64,000 nt of DNA. Origin: Pseudenterobacter timonensis. GTDB taxonomy: Bacteria > Pseudomonadota > Gammaproteobacteria > Enterobacterales > Enterobacteriaceae. A program made the position numbers and the translations under genes. Position 1 is the first letter of the stretch; each line of letters begins with the position of its first letter. This document shows positions 12,063 to 22,290 of the stretch, piece after piece. Location: positions 1,393,947-1,457,946 of the forward strand of contig NZ_FCOP01000011.1 in assembly GCF_900021175.1 (NCBI RefSeq), read 5' to 3'. The notes under the pieces were generated by a model. It did no database searches and was not told the DNA's origin. It saw only the letters and a list, made by a program, of their open reading frames with translations.

Positions 12063-13496
12063 ATGTTTAAGAATGCATTTGCTAACCTGCAAAAGGTCGG
12101 TAAATCGCTGATGCTGCCAGTATCCGTACTGCCTATCGCAGGTATCCTGCTGGGCGTCGGTTCTGCTAACTTCAGCTGGCTGCCAGCCGTAGTTTCCCAT
12201 GTGATGGCCGAAGCCGGCGGTTCTGTTTTTGCGAACATGCCGCTGATCTTCGCTATCGGTGTCGCTCTGGGCTTCACTAATAACGATGGCGTGTCTGCGC
12301 TGGCCTCGGTTGTCGCTTACGGCATCATGGTGAAAACCATGGCGGTCGTTGCACCGCTGGTTCTGCATTTATCTGCTGATGAAATCGCGGCGAAACATCT
12401 GGCTGATACCGGTGTGCTTGGCGGTATCATCTCCGGTGCGATTGCAGCGTACATGTTCAACCGCTTCTATCGCATTAAGCTGCCTGAGTATCTGGGCTTC
12501 TTTGCGGGCAAGCGTTTCGTACCGATTATCTCTGGTCTGGCGGCGATCTTCACTGGCGTGATCCTCTCCTTCATCTGGCCGCCGATCGGGACTGCAATCC
12601 AGACCTTCTCCCAGTGGGCTGCTTACCAGAACCCGGTTGTGGCGTTTGGTATCTACGGCTTCATCGAGCGCTGCCTGGTGCCGTTTGGTCTGCACCATAT
12701 CTGGAACGTACCTTTCCAGATGCAGATCGGCGAATACACCAACGCCGCAGGCCAGGTGTTCCACGGCGATATCCCGCGCTACATGGCGGGCGACCCGACC
12801 GCGGGCAAACTCTCTGGTGGCTTCCTGTTCAAAATGTACGGCCTGCCGGCTGCGGCGATCGCAATCTGGCACTCTGCTAAACCAGAGAACCGTGCAAAAG
12901 TGGGCGGTATCATGATCTCCGCAGCGCTGACCTCGTTCCTGACCGGTATTACCGAGCCGATCGAGTTCTCCTTCATGTTCGTTGCGCCGATCCTGTACAT
13001 CATTCACGCGATTCTGGCCGGTCTGGCGTTCCCGATCTGTATCCTGCTGGGTATGCGTGACGGTACCTCCTTCTCCCACGGCCTGATTGACTTTATCGTT
13101 CTGTCCGGTAACAGCAGCAAACTGTGGCTGTTCCCGATCGTGGGCATCTGCTATGCCATCGTCTACTACGTTGTCTTCCGCGTGCTGATTAAAGCGCTGG
13201 ATCTGAAAACGCCGGGACGTGAAGATGCGACCGAAGACAGCAAAGCGGGCGCGACCAGCGAAATGGCTCCTGCACTGGTTGCCGCATTTGGTGGTAAAGA
13301 GAACATCACTAACCTCGACGCCTGTATCACTCGTCTGCGCGTAAGCGTGGCGGATGTGGCGAAAGTTGACCAGCAGGGGCTGAAAAAGCTCGGCGCGGCT
13401 GGTGTGGTTGTTGCAGGTTCCGGCGTTCAGGCTATTTTCGGCACCAAGTCCGATAACCTGAAAACCGAAATGGATGAGTACATCCGCAACAACTAA
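12063..13496 (+). CDS. ptsG: PTS glucose transporter subunit IIBC
   Basis: A 477-residue membrane permease that takes up and phosphorylates glucose. The IIC domain (about residues 1-390) has about ten membrane segments and the GITEPIEF motif. The IIB domain follows a charged linker and carries the phosphorylated Cys in [13 protein letters not shown] (Cys421 in E. coli). A GTG 45 bases upstream in frame is rejected, because the ATG after CAGGAGCACTCTCAATT gives the known N-terminus [13 protein letters not shown]. Confidence 0.98.
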   Translation: MFKNAFANLQKVGKSLMLPVSVLPIAGILLGVGSANFSWLPAVVSHVMAEAGGSVFANMPLIFAIGVALGFTNNDGVSALASVVAYGIMVKTMAVVAPLVLHLSADEIAAKHLADTGVLGGIISGAIAAYMFNRFYRIKLPEYLGFFAGKRFVPIISGLAAIFTGVILSFIWPPIGTAIQTFSQWAAYQNPVVAFGIYGFIERCLVPFGLHHIWNVPFQMQIGEYTNAAGQVFHGDIPRYMAGDPTAGKLSGGFLFKMYGLPAAAIAIWHSAKPENRAKVGGIMISAALTSFLTGITEPIEFSFMFVAPILYIIHAILAGLAFPICILLGMRDGTSFSHGLIDFIVLSGNSSKLWLFPIVGICYAIVYYVVFRVLIKALDLKTPGREDATEDSKAGATSEMAPALVAAFGGKENITNLDACITRLRVSVADVAKVDQQGLKKLGAAGVVVAGSGVQAIFGTKSDNLKTEMDEYIRNN

Positions 13497-13514
13497 GTGG
13501 TGATCGGGGAGACT

Positions 13515-13540
13515 AAGGCAGCCGAATGGCTGCCTTTTTT
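13515..13540 (+). terminator. rho-independent terminator after ptsG
   Basis: AGGCAGCC / GGCTGCCT with a GAAT loop, followed by six T. It lies 20 bases after the ptsG stop. Confidence 0.88.
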
Positions 13541-13565
13541 ATTGCCCTCTGGCCGGTCAGCGCCA

Positions 13566-13592
13566 TAAAAAAGGGAGCCAGCTGGCTCCCTT
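13566..13592 (-). terminator. rho-independent terminator after fhuE
   Basis: Read on the minus strand, AAGGGAGCCA and TGGCTCCCTT form a stem that runs into six T. It is 17 bases beyond the fhuE stop and is back to back with the ptsG terminator. Confidence 0.85.
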
Positions 13593-13608
13593 GATGCGGG
13601 GCGGGTAA

Positions 13609-15801
13609 TCAGAACTGATAGCTTGCCGTTACGCTTACGCTGCGCGGTTCGCCGTAGACCAGTGAACCCTGTACGTTAGTGTCATAGGCTTTGTCGAACA
13701 GGTTGTTGATATTCCCCTGCAGGGAGAAATTCTTCGTAACCTCGTAGCGGGTGAAGAGATCCACCAGCGCGTAACTGCCTTGCTCCGCGCGCCAGGTGCC
13801 GTAAGGGGTAACGACGTCGCTGTAAACGCGGTTCTGCCAGTTCACGCCGCCACCAACGGTCAGTGCAGGCATAGCCGGCAGACGATAGCGGGTAAAGAGC
13901 TTGATGCTGGTGCGCGGCAGGTAAGGGTTCACCGCGTTGCCGTCGCTGTCGTCAGCGATATAGCGCGTTGCGCCGAAGGTCATCTGCCAGTTGTCAGTCA
14001 GTGCACCGTTCAGTTCGAACTCCACGCCGCGGCTGACGGTACCGTCCACCTCTTCATAGGCGATATCGGTTGAGCCCGCAATCACCCGACCGGTACTTTG
14101 CCCCACGTTATCCTGCTCAATACGGAAGACGGAGAGGGTGGTGGTCAGGCGGCTGTTCATCCAGTCGGATTTCAGCCCCGCCTCGTAGTTATTGCCGGTA
14201 ACAGGCGTGAGGTAGCGGCCCGAACTGTCGCGATAGTTTTGCGGCTGGAAGATAGAGGTATAGCTGGCGTAGGCTGACCAGTTATCGTCGATGTCGTAGA
14301 CCAGGCCCGCATACGGCGTGGTGTGGTTTTTCTCCATCCCATAGCTCATCGTATCCACGCGCCAGTTGGTATAGCGCGCCCCGAGGATCAGGTGCAGCGG
14401 ATCGGCAAGGGTGAGGCGGGTCGCCGCATAGAGCGACTTCATATAGGTTTTATCATCCTGCGCGACGAGCTGCTGGCCCCAGTTGGTTTCTGGGAAGCGG
14501 CCATCTTCGTAGTCATAGAAGCTGCCAAACTCATCAGGGTAGACATTCGCCCAGGTGTTGATGTAGCGGTTGGTCTGACGGCTGTAGCTGCCGCCAATCA
14601 TGGCGGTATGCTGGCGGCCAAAGAGCTCGTAGCCGCCGTCGGCAAAGAGATCCACCGCATCCACTTTACGTGTGCCGCTGTTCCAGCCGGTACCGCCGAC
14701 GTAGTCATAACCCGGGCCGTAGCTGGCGTACGGGCCGACCAGCATTCCGGTGCTTTTATCCACGTAAGCATCCAGGTACATCGCTTTACTGTCAAATTTG
14801 GCCTGCGTATGGGTGGCGTTTAGCGTCGCCTGCCAGTTCTGGGCGAAGCGCTGCTTGAGGGTAGCGTAGAACTTATTGAACTCTTTGTCGTTATAGGCCC
14901 ACTCCGGCGCGGTGCTGTGGGCGCGATCGTAGTGGTTCAGGCTGCCGTCGGTATTCCAGCGCGGCAGGCCGCCCCAGGTCTGATCGTTGGTATCAATGCG
15001 CTGGTATTCGTAACCCGCCGAGAGGGAGGTTGAATCGCCCAGATCGGCGTCCACAATACCGGAGAAGAAGGTTTTTTTCTGGTTATAGCGGTCAAGCCAG
15101 GAGTCGCTATCCTGATAGCCCGCCACGATACGGCCGCGCACGTTGCCATCCGCGGTGAGCGGGCTCTGCATATCCATCACGTAGCGCTGCTTGTTCCAGG
15201 AGCCATACTCTGCCGAGACGTTGCCGGTAAACTCGCGGCTGGTGGCATGTTTGCGCACCATGTTAATGGCGGCGGAAGGGTTGCCGGTACCGGTCATCAG
15301 GCCCGTCGCGCCGCGCACCACTTCAACGCGTTCATAAAGGGCGGTGTCTGACTGCGCGTCGCCCATATTCCAGCGGGATTCGAAATAGGTAGGAATACCG
15401 TCGATCATGTAGTTATCGATTTCAAATCCGCGCGAGTAGTAGCTGGCACGCTCTGAATCGGCGCTGTTTTTGCTGATCCCCATGGTGTTATCCATGACGT
15501 CACCCAGCGTCTGGAGCTGCTGATCTTCCATGCGTTGCTCGCTGACGATGGTAACGGACTGGGGAATATCCCTCTGAACCATCTGTATTTTTGTGCCGGC
15601 TGAGGTTATTTTGACGCTGTAGTCCTGCTTTTCATCGACGGTGGCGTCTGTGCCGGTGGAGCCGTCTACAATAACTGTCTCTTCTGTCGGTGCGGCGAAC
15701 GTTACGGTCGGCATCAATGCCATGGCAATACAGGCAGCCAGCAACGAAGGCGTGGCGGCTGGCTGACGTTGCCCATCCCTGGTGTGATTAATGAAAGACA
15801 T
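13609..15801 (-). CDS. fhuE: TonB-dependent ferric coprogen/rhodotorulate receptor
   Basis: A 730-residue outer-membrane siderophore receptor. It has a signal peptide ending near FAA-P, a TonB box-like EETVIVDG, a plug domain (RDIPQSVTIVSEQRMEDQQ, GNPSAAINMVRKHAT) and a 22-strand barrel ending in SVTASYQF with the terminal Phe needed for outer-membrane insertion. Sequence and position next to ptsG match E. coli FhuE closely. TTG, ATG and ATG are consecutive at the start; the second ATG is chosen for its spacing from AAGGG. Confidence 0.94.
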   Translation of the reverse strand: MSFINHTRDGQRQPAATPSLLAACIAMALMPTVTFAAPTEETVIVDGSTGTDATVDEKQDYSVKITSAGTKIQMVQRDIPQSVTIVSEQRMEDQQLQTLGDVMDNTMGISKNSADSERASYYSRGFEIDNYMIDGIPTYFESRWNMGDAQSDTALYERVEVVRGATGLMTGTGNPSAAINMVRKHATSREFTGNVSAEYGSWNKQRYVMDMQSPLTADGNVRGRIVAGYQDSDSWLDRYNQKKTFFSGIVDADLGDSTSLSAGYEYQRIDTNDQTWGGLPRWNTDGSLNHYDRAHSTAPEWAYNDKEFNKFYATLKQRFAQNWQATLNATHTQAKFDSKAMYLDAYVDKSTGMLVGPYASYGPGYDYVGGTGWNSGTRKVDAVDLFADGGYELFGRQHTAMIGGSYSRQTNRYINTWANVYPDEFGSFYDYEDGRFPETNWGQQLVAQDDKTYMKSLYAATRLTLADPLHLILGARYTNWRVDTMSYGMEKNHTTPYAGLVYDIDDNWSAYASYTSIFQPQNYRDSSGRYLTPVTGNNYEAGLKSDWMNSRLTTTLSVFRIEQDNVGQSTGRVIAGSTDIAYEEVDGTVSRGVEFELNGALTDNWQMTFGATRYIADDSDGNAVNPYLPRTSIKLFTRYRLPAMPALTVGGGVNWQNRVYSDVVTPYGTWRAEQGSYALVDLFTRYEVTKNFSLQGNINNLFDKAYDTNVQGSLVYGEPRSVSVTASYQF

Positions 15802-15890
15802 CATCAAACCCTTAATGAAATGTGAAGGTGAGCGCTAGTCCCGGATCCGGGCTACCGTTTCTCTATTTTTGAAATGCGCGTGTAAATGCA

Positions 15891-15909
15891 AATGCGAAAT
15901 ATACGCATT
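15891..15909. promoter_or_regulatory. 19-bp palindrome upstream of fhuE, possible iron-regulator site
   Basis: AATGCG and CGCATT flank AAATATA, 90 bases upstream of fhuE in the 332-base fhuE-hinT gap. A Fur operator is expected here, but the match to the Fur consensus is poor, so the assignment is tentative. Nothing else clear was seen in this gap. Confidence 0.3.
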
Positions 15910-16133
15910 GTTATTAGCGCTGTAAACAGATGTTTCAGACCTAAACAGGCGCCTGAAGCCCGGGAAAAAGAGGGTGGGTGGTTATTGTGCGACCAGCTTC
16001 AACTCATTAACTAAAGAATTAAAGGGATAAGGTTGAAAGGATTAGAGAAAGTCGCTCATACTCTTTTATTGTGTCACCGGGAGTAAGTTAAACCGGTCAC
16101 GTTTCGCCAGATAACATAAAAAAGGAAAACGTC

Positions 16134-16493
16134 ATGGCTGAAGAGAGCATATTCAGTAAAATTATTCGCCGTGAAATCCCGTCGGATATTGTGTATCAGG
16201 ATGAGCTGGTCACCGCTTTCCGCGACATTTCACCGCAGGCGCCTACACACATTCTGATTGTTCCTAATATCCTTATTCCGACCGTTAACGAAGTCACCGC
16301 CGGGCATGAAATGGCTCTGGGCCGTATGGTAACGGTAGCGGCAAAAATTGCCGAACAGGAAGGCATTGCAGAGGATGGCTATCGTCTGATCATGAACTGT
16401 AACCGTCACGGCGGGCAGGAAGTCTATCATATTCACATGCATCTGCTGGGCGGTCGACCGCTGGGACCGATGCTGTCACATAAAGGTCTTTGA
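16134..16493 (+). CDS. hinT: purine nucleoside phosphoramidase HinT
   Basis: A 119-residue HIT-family hydrolase. The histidine triad HIHMHLLGG near residues 99-107 holds the catalytic His. [11 protein letters not shown] at the N-terminus is typical. It cleaves AMP-N bonds, including aminoacyl-adenylate-derived substrates. One base separates its stop from the ycfL start, so the genes are probably cotranscribed with lpoB and thiK. Confidence 0.96.
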   Translation: MAEESIFSKIIRREIPSDIVYQDELVTAFRDISPQAPTHILIVPNILIPTVNEVTAGHEMALGRMVTVAAKIAEQEGIAEDGYRLIMNCNRHGGQEVYHIHMHLLGGRPLGPMLSHKGL

Positions 16494-16494
16494 G

Positions 16495-16869
16495 ATGCAC
16501 AAAAGGGGCGTTGCGTTTCTGGCGCTGGCAATGCTGATGGCGGGATGCAGTTCGCGTCCGGCCATCCCGGTGAGCGAAGACCAGACGCTGGTGATGGAGT
16601 CCTCGGTGCTGGCGGCGGGCGTGACGGCCGACGCGCCGGAGATGACGCGCAGCGAAATCCAGCGGACGGCGTCATCGACGCTCTATAACGAAAGAGCGGA
16701 GCCCGTCACCATCAACTATCGCTTTTTCTGGTACGACGGACGAGGCCTGGAGATGCACCCTCTTGAAAAACCGCGCAGGGTGACCATTCCGGCCAAATCG
16801 GCGGTAACACTTTATGGCAGCGCAAACTCTCTGGGTGCGCATAAGGTCAGACTTTATCTTTATCTTTAA
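16495..16869 (+). CDS. ycfL: lipoprotein YcfL (DUF1425)
   Basis: A 124-residue lipoprotein precursor. The signal peptide ends in the lipobox LMAGC at residues 17-21. The rest is a small beta-rich DUF1425 domain (VTINYRFFWYDGRGLEM) of unknown function. It is placed between hinT and lpoB, as in E. coli, where it is also uncharacterised. Confidence 0.9.
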   Translation: MHKRGVAFLALAMLMAGCSSRPAIPVSEDQTLVMESSVLAAGVTADAPEMTRSEIQRTASSTLYNERAEPVTINYRFFWYDGRGLEMHPLEKPRRVTIPAKSAVTLYGSANSLGAHKVRLYLYL

Positions 16870-16879
16870 GGGGTGAACC

Positions 16880-17530
16880 TTGATTAATAACATGAGCCGT
16901 TATGCGCTGGTTACCGCGCTGGCGCTATTTCTTGCAGGATGTGTGACGCGAACCGAACAACCGCCCGCGCCGGTGGACGAGGCGAAGCCGGGAACCACGC
17001 AGCCGGTACAGCCGACTCAGCCGGTGCCAACCGTGCCGACTGTGCCGACCGTTCCTGAACAGCCGGGGCCGATTGAGCATCAGGAGCCGCCCGCCCAGCC
17101 TGAACCGCGCGTTCGTCATTACGACTGGAACGGCGCGATGCAGCCGATGGTAGATAAAATGCTGCAGGCCCAGGGCGTCTCTGCCGGCAGCGTTCTGCTG
17201 GTTGATAGCGTCAATAACCGCACTAACGGTTCGCTGAACGCTGGCGAAGCCACGGAAACCCTGCGCAGCGCGCTGGCGAACAACGGTAAATTCACCTTAG
17301 TCTCCACGCAGCAGCTGGCGGTGGCGAAGCAGCAGCTGGGTCTCTCGCCGCAGGATAGCCTCGGCACCCGCAGCAAGGCGATCGGTATTGCCCGTAACGT
17401 TGGCGCGCAGTATGTGCTTTACTCCAGCGCCTCCGGCAACGTCAACGCTCCGTCGCTGCAGATGCAGCTCATGCTGGTGCAGACCGGCGAGATTATCTGG
17501 TCAGGTAAAGGTGCCGTTCAACAGCAGTAA
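16880..17530 (+). CDS. lpoB: penicillin-binding protein activator LpoB
   Basis: A 216-residue outer-membrane lipoprotein that stimulates PBP1b. The lipobox LFLAGC is near residue 20. A proline-rich flexible linker with PTVP repeats (about residues 30-75) spans the periplasm. The C-terminal globular domain ([16 protein letters not shown] to [10 protein letters not shown]) docks onto the UB2H domain of PBP1b. TTG is chosen as the start because GGGG sits 6 bases upstream; an ATG four codons later is the alternative. Its 3' end overlaps thiK by 20 bases. Confidence 0.94.
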   Translation: MINNMSRYALVTALALFLAGCVTRTEQPPAPVDEAKPGTTQPVQPTQPVPTVPTVPTVPEQPGPIEHQEPPAQPEPRVRHYDWNGAMQPMVDKMLQAQGVSAGSVLLVDSVNNRTNGSLNAGEATETLRSALANNGKFTLVSTQQLAVAKQQLGLSPQDSLGTRSKAIGIARNVGAQYVLYSSASGNVNAPSLQMQLMLVQTGEIIWSGKGAVQQQ

Positions 17531-18323
17531 TCTTTCGCGTGACGAGCTCGTCGCGCGATATTTTCCGCACTACCGTCTGCTTGCGCCGCAGCCCCATACC
17601 GGGCTGAGCGGCGCAAGCTGCATTATCGAAGAGGGAACGCACCGGCTGGTGCTGCGTCAGCACCATGATCCCCGCGCGCCCGCTTTTCTGTTTCGTCGTC
17701 AGTACCATGCCCTGCGGAGCTTGCCTGCTTCGCTTGTTCCGACTCCGCGTTTTTTTGGCGGCGGCTGGATGGCGGTGGATTATCTGGCGGGCGAAACGAA
17801 AAGCGTGCTACCCGATGCGCAAACCCTTGCCACGATGTTGTATCATCTGCACCGTCAACCCCGACTGGGCTGGCGGGTAGCGCTGCTCCCGCTGCTGGAG
17901 CAGTACTGGCAGCAGGCGGCACCCGGACGACGCACTCCCCTCTGGCTGGCGCAGCTTAAACGCTTACGCCACCGGGGCGAGCCGCGTCCCCTGCGACTGG
18001 CGCCGCTGCATATGGATGTTCATGCAGGCAACGTGGTGCACACGCCGGAAGGGGTCAGGCTTATCGACTGGGAGTATGCGGGCGACGGTGATGTCGCTCT
18101 GGAACTTGCCGCGGTCTGGATGGAGACGGAAGCGACGCGCCGCGCGCTGGTGGAGGCTTACGCCCGGACAACAGCCCTTGCCGCGCCTGCGCTGCTCCTG
18201 CAGGTGGCGCGCTGGCGGCCCTGGGTCAGGATGCTGATGGCCGGCTGGTACGAGCTGCGCCTGGCGCAGTCGGGCGATCAACAATTTAAGGCGCTGGCGG
18301 ATGAGATCTGGCGTCAGTTCTAA
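17511..18323 (+). CDS. thiK: thiamine kinase
   Basis: A 270-residue aminoglycoside phosphotransferase-fold kinase that phosphorylates thiamine in salvage. The catalytic loop [11 protein letters not shown] and the metal-binding [11 protein letters not shown] are clear. The GTG start overlaps lpoB by 20 bases and aligns the protein with the E. coli start MPFRSNNPLTRDEL. The frame is open further upstream, but that part lies wholly inside lpoB. The N-terminal half is more divergent from E. coli than its neighbours. Confidence 0.9.
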   Translation: MPFNSSNLSRDELVARYFPHYRLLAPQPHTGLSGASCIIEEGTHRLVLRQHHDPRAPAFLFRRQYHALRSLPASLVPTPRFFGGGWMAVDYLAGETKSVLPDAQTLATMLYHLHRQPRLGWRVALLPLLEQYWQQAAPGRRTPLWLAQLKRLRHRGEPRPLRLAPLHMDVHAGNVVHTPEGVRLIDWEYAGDGDVALELAAVWMETEATRRALVEAYARTTALAAPALLLQVARWRPWVRMLMAGWYELRLAQSGDQQFKALADEIWRQF

Positions 18324-18345
18324 TAAAAGGATAAGAGAGGTTCGT

Positions 18346-19371
18346 GTGGGTCCGGTAATGTTGGATGTGGAAGGGTATGAACTGGATGCGGAGGAGCGCG
18401 AGATTCTGGCGCATCCGCTGGTGGGTGGATTAATTCTCTTTACCCGGAACTACCACGATCCTGAGCAGCTACGCGAGCTGGTGCGGCAGATCCGCGCGGC
18501 TTCGCGCAACCGTCTGGTGGTCGCCGTGGATCAGGAAGGCGGCCGCGTGCAGCGTTTCCGTGAAGGCTTTACCCGCCTGCCCGCCGCCCAGTCTTTCGCT
18601 GAACTGGGCGGCATTGAGCAGGGGGGGGATTTAGCGGAAGAGGCGGGCTGGCTGATGGCGAGCGAGATGATCGCCATGGATATCGATATCAGTTTTGCGC
18701 CGGTGCTGGATGTGGGCCATATCAGTGCCGCCATCGGAGAGCGCTCTTATCATGCCGATCCGGCTATCGCGCTCGCCATCGCGACGCGCTTTATCGACGG
18801 GATGCACGCCGCCGGGATGAAAACCACCGGCAAACACTTTCCCGGCCATGGCGCCGTCACCGCCGACTCGCACAAGGAGACGCCCACCGACCCGCGTCCG
18901 GCTGCCACCCTCCGCGCCCACGATATGCTCCCCTTCCAGAGCCTGATTCGTGACAATAAGCTCGACGCCATCATGCCCGCGCATGTGATCTACAGCGAAA
19001 TCGATCCGCGTCCGGCCAGCGGCTCCGCCTACTGGCTGAAAACGGTGTTGCGCCAGGAGCTGGGCTTTAACGGGGTTATCTTCTCTGACGATCTCTCCAT
19101 GGAAGGGGCCGCGATCATGGGCAGTTATGCCGAGCGCGCGCAGGCGTCGCTGGAGGCGGGTTGCGATATGATCCTGGTCTGCAATAATCGTAAGGGGGCG
19201 GTGAGCGTGCTGGATAACCTGTCGCCGATCAAGGCTGAACGTGTTACACAATTGTATCATACAGGTTCATTTAGCCGTCAGGAGCTGATGAGTTCTGAAC
19301 GCTGGAAGGTGGCGAACGCCCGGCTTGAGACGCTTCATGAGCGCTGGCAGGCACATAAAGCAGGCCTGTAA
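18346..19371 (+). CDS. nagZ: beta-N-acetylhexosaminidase NagZ
   Basis: A 341-residue family 3 glycoside hydrolase of the cytoplasm. It removes GlcNAc from anhydromuropeptides in cell-wall recycling, and its product is the signal for AmpC induction in species that carry ampR. KHFPGHG carries the catalytic His, and the nucleophile Asp is in [10 protein letters not shown]. The GTG start, after GAGAGG, gives the E. coli N-terminus [13 protein letters not shown]. Confidence 0.97.
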   Translation: MGPVMLDVEGYELDAEEREILAHPLVGGLILFTRNYHDPEQLRELVRQIRAASRNRLVVAVDQEGGRVQRFREGFTRLPAAQSFAELGGIEQGGDLAEEAGWLMASEMIAMDIDISFAPVLDVGHISAAIGERSYHADPAIALAIATRFIDGMHAAGMKTTGKHFPGHGAVTADSHKETPTDPRPAATLRAHDMLPFQSLIRDNKLDAIMPAHVIYSEIDPRPASGSAYWLKTVLRQELGFNGVIFSDDLSMEGAAIMGSYAERAQASLEAGCDMILVCNNRKGAVSVLDNLSPIKAERVTQLYHTGSFSRQELMSSERWKVANARLETLHERWQAHKAGL

Positions 19372-19403
19372 TTTTTCGTAAGTTGTAGGGTGGTGAGGAT
19401 ACG

Positions 19404-19946
19404 ATGATTATTTATCTACACGGTTTTGACTCTAATAGTCCTGGTAACCATGAGAAAGTGCTTCAGCTGCAGTTTATCGATCCCGATGTGCGTCTGATTA
19501 GCTACAGCACTCGCCATCCGAAGCACGATATGCAGCATCTGTTGAAGGAGGTGGACAAGATGTTGCAGCTTAATATCGACGAGCGTCCGCTTATCTGTGG
19601 CGTTGGCCTCGGTGGATACTGGGCAGAACGTATTGGCTTTTTATGCGACATCCGGCAGGTGGTCTTTAACCCGAATCTGTTCCCTAACGAGAACATGGAG
19701 GGCAAGATCGACCGTCCGGAAGAGTATGCGGATATCGCCACCAAGTGCGTAAGCAACTTCAGGGAGAAGAATCGCGATCGCTGCATGGTGATCCTCTCCC
19801 GTTACGACGAGGCGCTCGACAGCCATCGCGCGGCGGAGCTGCTGGACCCGTACTATGAGATAGTCTGGGACGAAGAGCAGACCCACAAATTCAAAAATAT
19901 CTCGCCGCACCTGCAGCGTATCAAAGCGTTTAAAACGCTGGGTTAA
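19404..19946 (+). CDS. ycfP: UPF0227 esterase-like protein YcfP
   Basis: A 180-residue alpha/beta-hydrolase-like protein. IIYLHGFDS opens the fold and [10 protein letters not shown] occupies the nucleophile elbow, where the usual Ser of G-x-S-x-G is replaced by Leu (G-x-G-L-G-G). The ordinary esterase mechanism is therefore doubtful and the function is unknown. It lies 32 bases after nagZ and ends at a terminator. Confidence 0.92.
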   Translation: MIIYLHGFDSNSPGNHEKVLQLQFIDPDVRLISYSTRHPKHDMQHLLKEVDKMLQLNIDERPLICGVGLGGYWAERIGFLCDIRQVVFNPNLFPNENMEGKIDRPEEYADIATKCVSNFREKNRDRCMVILSRYDEALDSHRAAELLDPYYEIVWDEEQTHKFKNISPHLQRIKAFKTLG

Positions 19947-19967
19947 CCCCTTTTAGCCTCTCCTCAG

Positions 19968-19999
19968 GCCCGGTGACGCAAGCGCACCGGGCTTTTTTT
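19968..19999 (+). terminator. rho-independent terminator after ycfP
   Basis: GCCCGGTG / CACCGGGC with a further inner CGC/GCG pairing, followed by seven T. Confidence 0.85.
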
Positions 20000-20033
20000 A
20001 TTTGCGATTTGTCTAAAATGTAGTCATCAAAAC

Positions 20034-20082
20034 TTGATTCATATCAATTTTGGTATGACCAATGCGCCGGGCGTGCTATTCT
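20034..20082 (+). promoter_or_regulatory. FNR site and ndh promoter
   Basis: TTGATTCATATCAA at 20034-20047 is a perfect FNR half-site pair (TTGAT-N4-ATCAA). A -10-like TATTCT is at 20077-20082. That puts the FNR centre near -50 from the expected start, which matches anaerobic repression of ndh by FNR in E. coli. Confidence 0.8.
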
Positions 20083-20182
20083 CAATGCAGATGAACGGTT
20101 TCACTTCGGTAACCTGTTGTTAATTAAGGGTTATTTTTATAACTTTTAATTAACAATTGGTTAATATTTTGAGGGGGTCACG

Positions 20183-21487
20183 TTGACTACGCCATTGAAA
20201 AAGATTGTAATTGTCGGCGGCGGCGCTGGCGGGCTGGAACTGGCTACGCAGCTTGGCCAGAAGCTGGGGCGCGGTAAGAAAGCCAAAATCACGCTGGTGG
20301 ATCGCAACCATAGCCATCTCTGGAAACCGCTGCTGCATGAAGTGGCGACCGGATCGCTGGATGAGGGCGTGGATGCGCTGAGCTACCTTGCCCATGCGCG
20401 CAACCATCATTTCCAGTTTCAGCTGGGCTCGGTGGTGGATATCAACCGTGAAAGCAAAACCATTACCCTCGCCGAGCTGCGTGATGAGAAAGGCGAACTG
20501 CTGGTGCCGGAGCGCAAGCTGCCTTATGACACCCTGGTGATGGCGCTGGGAAGTACCTCCAACGATTTCAATACGCCGGGCGTTAAAGACCACTGTATTT
20601 TCCTCGATAACCCCCATCAGGCGCGCCGTTTCCATCAGGAAATGCTCAACCTGTTCCTGAAATACTCCAGCAACCTTGGGGCTAACGGCAAGGTGAATAT
20701 CGCCATCGTTGGCGGCGGCGCCACGGGGGTGGAACTTTCCGCCGAGCTGCATAACGCGGTCAAACAGCTGCACAGCTACGGTTACAAAGGGCTGACTAAC
20801 GAGGCTCTCAACGTCACGCTGGTGGAGGCGGGCGAGCGGATCCTGCCGGCGCTGCCGCCGCGCATCTCCGGGGCAGCGCATAATGAGCTGACTAAACTCG
20901 GCGTGCGCGTTCTCACCCAGACGATGGTAACCAGCGCTGACGCAGGCGGTCTGCACACCAAAGAGGGCGAATATATTCAGGCGGATCTGATGGTCTGGGC
21001 GGCGGGTATCAAGGCGCCGGACTTTATGAAGGAGATTGGCGGCCTGGAAACTAACCGTATCAATCAGCTGGTTGTTGAGCCGACGCTGCAGACCACCCGC
21101 GATCCGGACATCTTCGCCATCGGCGACTGCGCCTCCTGCGCCCGTCCGGAAGGGGGCTTTGTGCCGCCGCGCGCTCAGGCCGCCCACCAGATGGCAAGCC
21201 TGGCGCTGCACAACATCCTCGCCCAGCGCAAGGGCAAACCGATGAAAGCCTATATCTATAAAGATCACGGCTCTCTGGTCTCGCTCTCTAATTACTCCAC
21301 GGTGGGCAGCCTGATGGGTAACCTGATGCGCGGCTCAATGATGGTGGAAGGGCGTATAGCACGTTTCGTCTATATCTCCCTCTACCGCATGCATCAGATC
21401 GCGCTGCATGGCTACTTCAAAACCGGGTTAATGATGCTGGTTGGCAGCATTAACCGCGTGATCCGCCCGCGCCTGAAGCTGCATTAA
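20183..21487 (+). CDS. ndh: NADH:quinone oxidoreductase II
   Basis: A 434-residue single-subunit, non-proton-pumping NADH dehydrogenase with FAD. The FAD-binding motif [12 protein letters not shown] is at residues 8-19, and the NAD-binding motif [13 protein letters not shown] is near 175. FAIGDCAS is the second FAD motif. The C-terminal amphipathic region ([13 protein letters not shown]) binds the membrane. The start is TTG after GAGGGGG, as in E. coli. Confidence 0.97.
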   Translation: MTTPLKKIVIVGGGAGGLELATQLGQKLGRGKKAKITLVDRNHSHLWKPLLHEVATGSLDEGVDALSYLAHARNHHFQFQLGSVVDINRESKTITLAELRDEKGELLVPERKLPYDTLVMALGSTSNDFNTPGVKDHCIFLDNPHQARRFHQEMLNLFLKYSSNLGANGKVNIAIVGGGATGVELSAELHNAVKQLHSYGYKGLTNEALNVTLVEAGERILPALPPRISGAAHNELTKLGVRVLTQTMVTSADAGGLHTKEGEYIQADLMVWAAGIKAPDFMKEIGGLETNRINQLVVEPTLQTTRDPDIFAIGDCASCARPEGGFVPPRAQAAHQMASLALHNILAQRKGKPMKAYIYKDHGSLVSLSNYSTVGSLMGNLMRGSMMVEGRIARFVYISLYRMHQIALHGYFKTGLMMLVGSINRVIRPRLKLH

Positions 21488-21495
21488 TCCTCAGA

Positions 21496-21521
21496 CCCTC
21501 CGGCACTACCGGAGGGTTTTT
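21496..21521 (+). terminator. rho-independent terminator after ndh
   Basis: CCCTCCGG / CCGGAGGG with a CACTA loop and five T, 8 bases after the stop. Confidence 0.9.
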
Positions 21522-21677
21522 AGCATATCATGCTGTTCTAAGCCCTCTCTCTGCTTCAGAGTTCTCTGAAATCGCGGCTGACTTCCCATTCCCTCCGATT
21601 TTTGCGCCTTTTTCCGATAGTCGCCCAAGGTGATTGCCTGCAAAATAGCATGCATATGCAACGAAGGAGGATCTCCC

Positions 21678-22217
21678 GTGAATAAATCAATGTTGGCGGG
21701 TATAGGGATTGGCGTGGCTGCCGCGCTGGGTGTGGCGGCTGTCGCCAGTCTGAACGTCTTTGATCGTGGTCCGCAGTATGCTCAGGTGGTTTCAGCCACC
21801 CCCATCAAAGAGACGGTTAAAACACCGCGCAAGGAGTGCCGTAACGTGGCGGTGACCCATCGTCGTCCGGTGCAGGATGAAAACCGCATCGCCGGCTCTG
21901 TGCTGGGCGCGGTGGCAGGCGGGGTGATTGGTCACCAGTTTGGCGGCGGACGCGGCAAGGATGTTGCCACGGTAGTCGGCGCGCTTGGCGGCGGCTATGC
22001 GGGTAACCAGATCCAGGGATCGATGCAGGAGAACGATACCTACACCACAACGCAGCAGCGTTGCAAAACGGTCTACGACAAGTCAGAAAAGATGCTGGGT
22101 TATGACGTAACCTACAGAATCGGAGAACAGACTGGTAAAATCCGTATGGATCGCGATCCGGGCGCCCAAATCCCGCTGGACAGCAATGGTCAGCTGGTTC
22201 TGAACAACAAAGCCTAA
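21678..22217 (+). CDS. ycfJ: glycine-zipper membrane protein YcfJ
   Basis: A 179-residue protein with an N-terminal membrane segment (LAGIGIGVAAALGVAAVASL) and a central glycine zipper (GSVLGAVAGGVIGHQFGGG, then GGGYAGNQIQG). This is the surface-antigen-2-like repeat found in SlyB/YmdF-type envelope proteins. The GTG start after GGAGGATCTCCC gives the E. coli length. Function unknown; biofilm-related effects have been reported for E. coli. Confidence 0.9.
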   Translation: MNKSMLAGIGIGVAAALGVAAVASLNVFDRGPQYAQVVSATPIKETVKTPRKECRNVAVTHRRPVQDENRIAGSVLGAVAGGVIGHQFGGGRGKDVATVVGALGGGYAGNQIQGSMQENDTYTTTQQRCKTVYDKSEKMLGYDVTYRIGEQTGKIRMDRDPGAQIPLDSNGQLVLNNKA

Positions 22218-22238
22218 AAAAGAAGTCTTACAGAATTT

Positions 22239-22272
22239 GGCTCCTCATCGCTCAGGCTGAGGAGCCTTTTTT
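22239..22272 (+). terminator. rho-independent terminator after ycfJ
   Basis: GGCTCCTCA / TGAGGAGCC with a 10-base loop and six T. Confidence 0.88.
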
Positions 22273-22290
22273 GGCAGGCAATTGCATTCA

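Noticed and set aside
17388-17560. Thiamine riboswitch for thiK
   Set aside because: The region is coding sequence of lpoB, and no TPP-riboswitch motif is seen.
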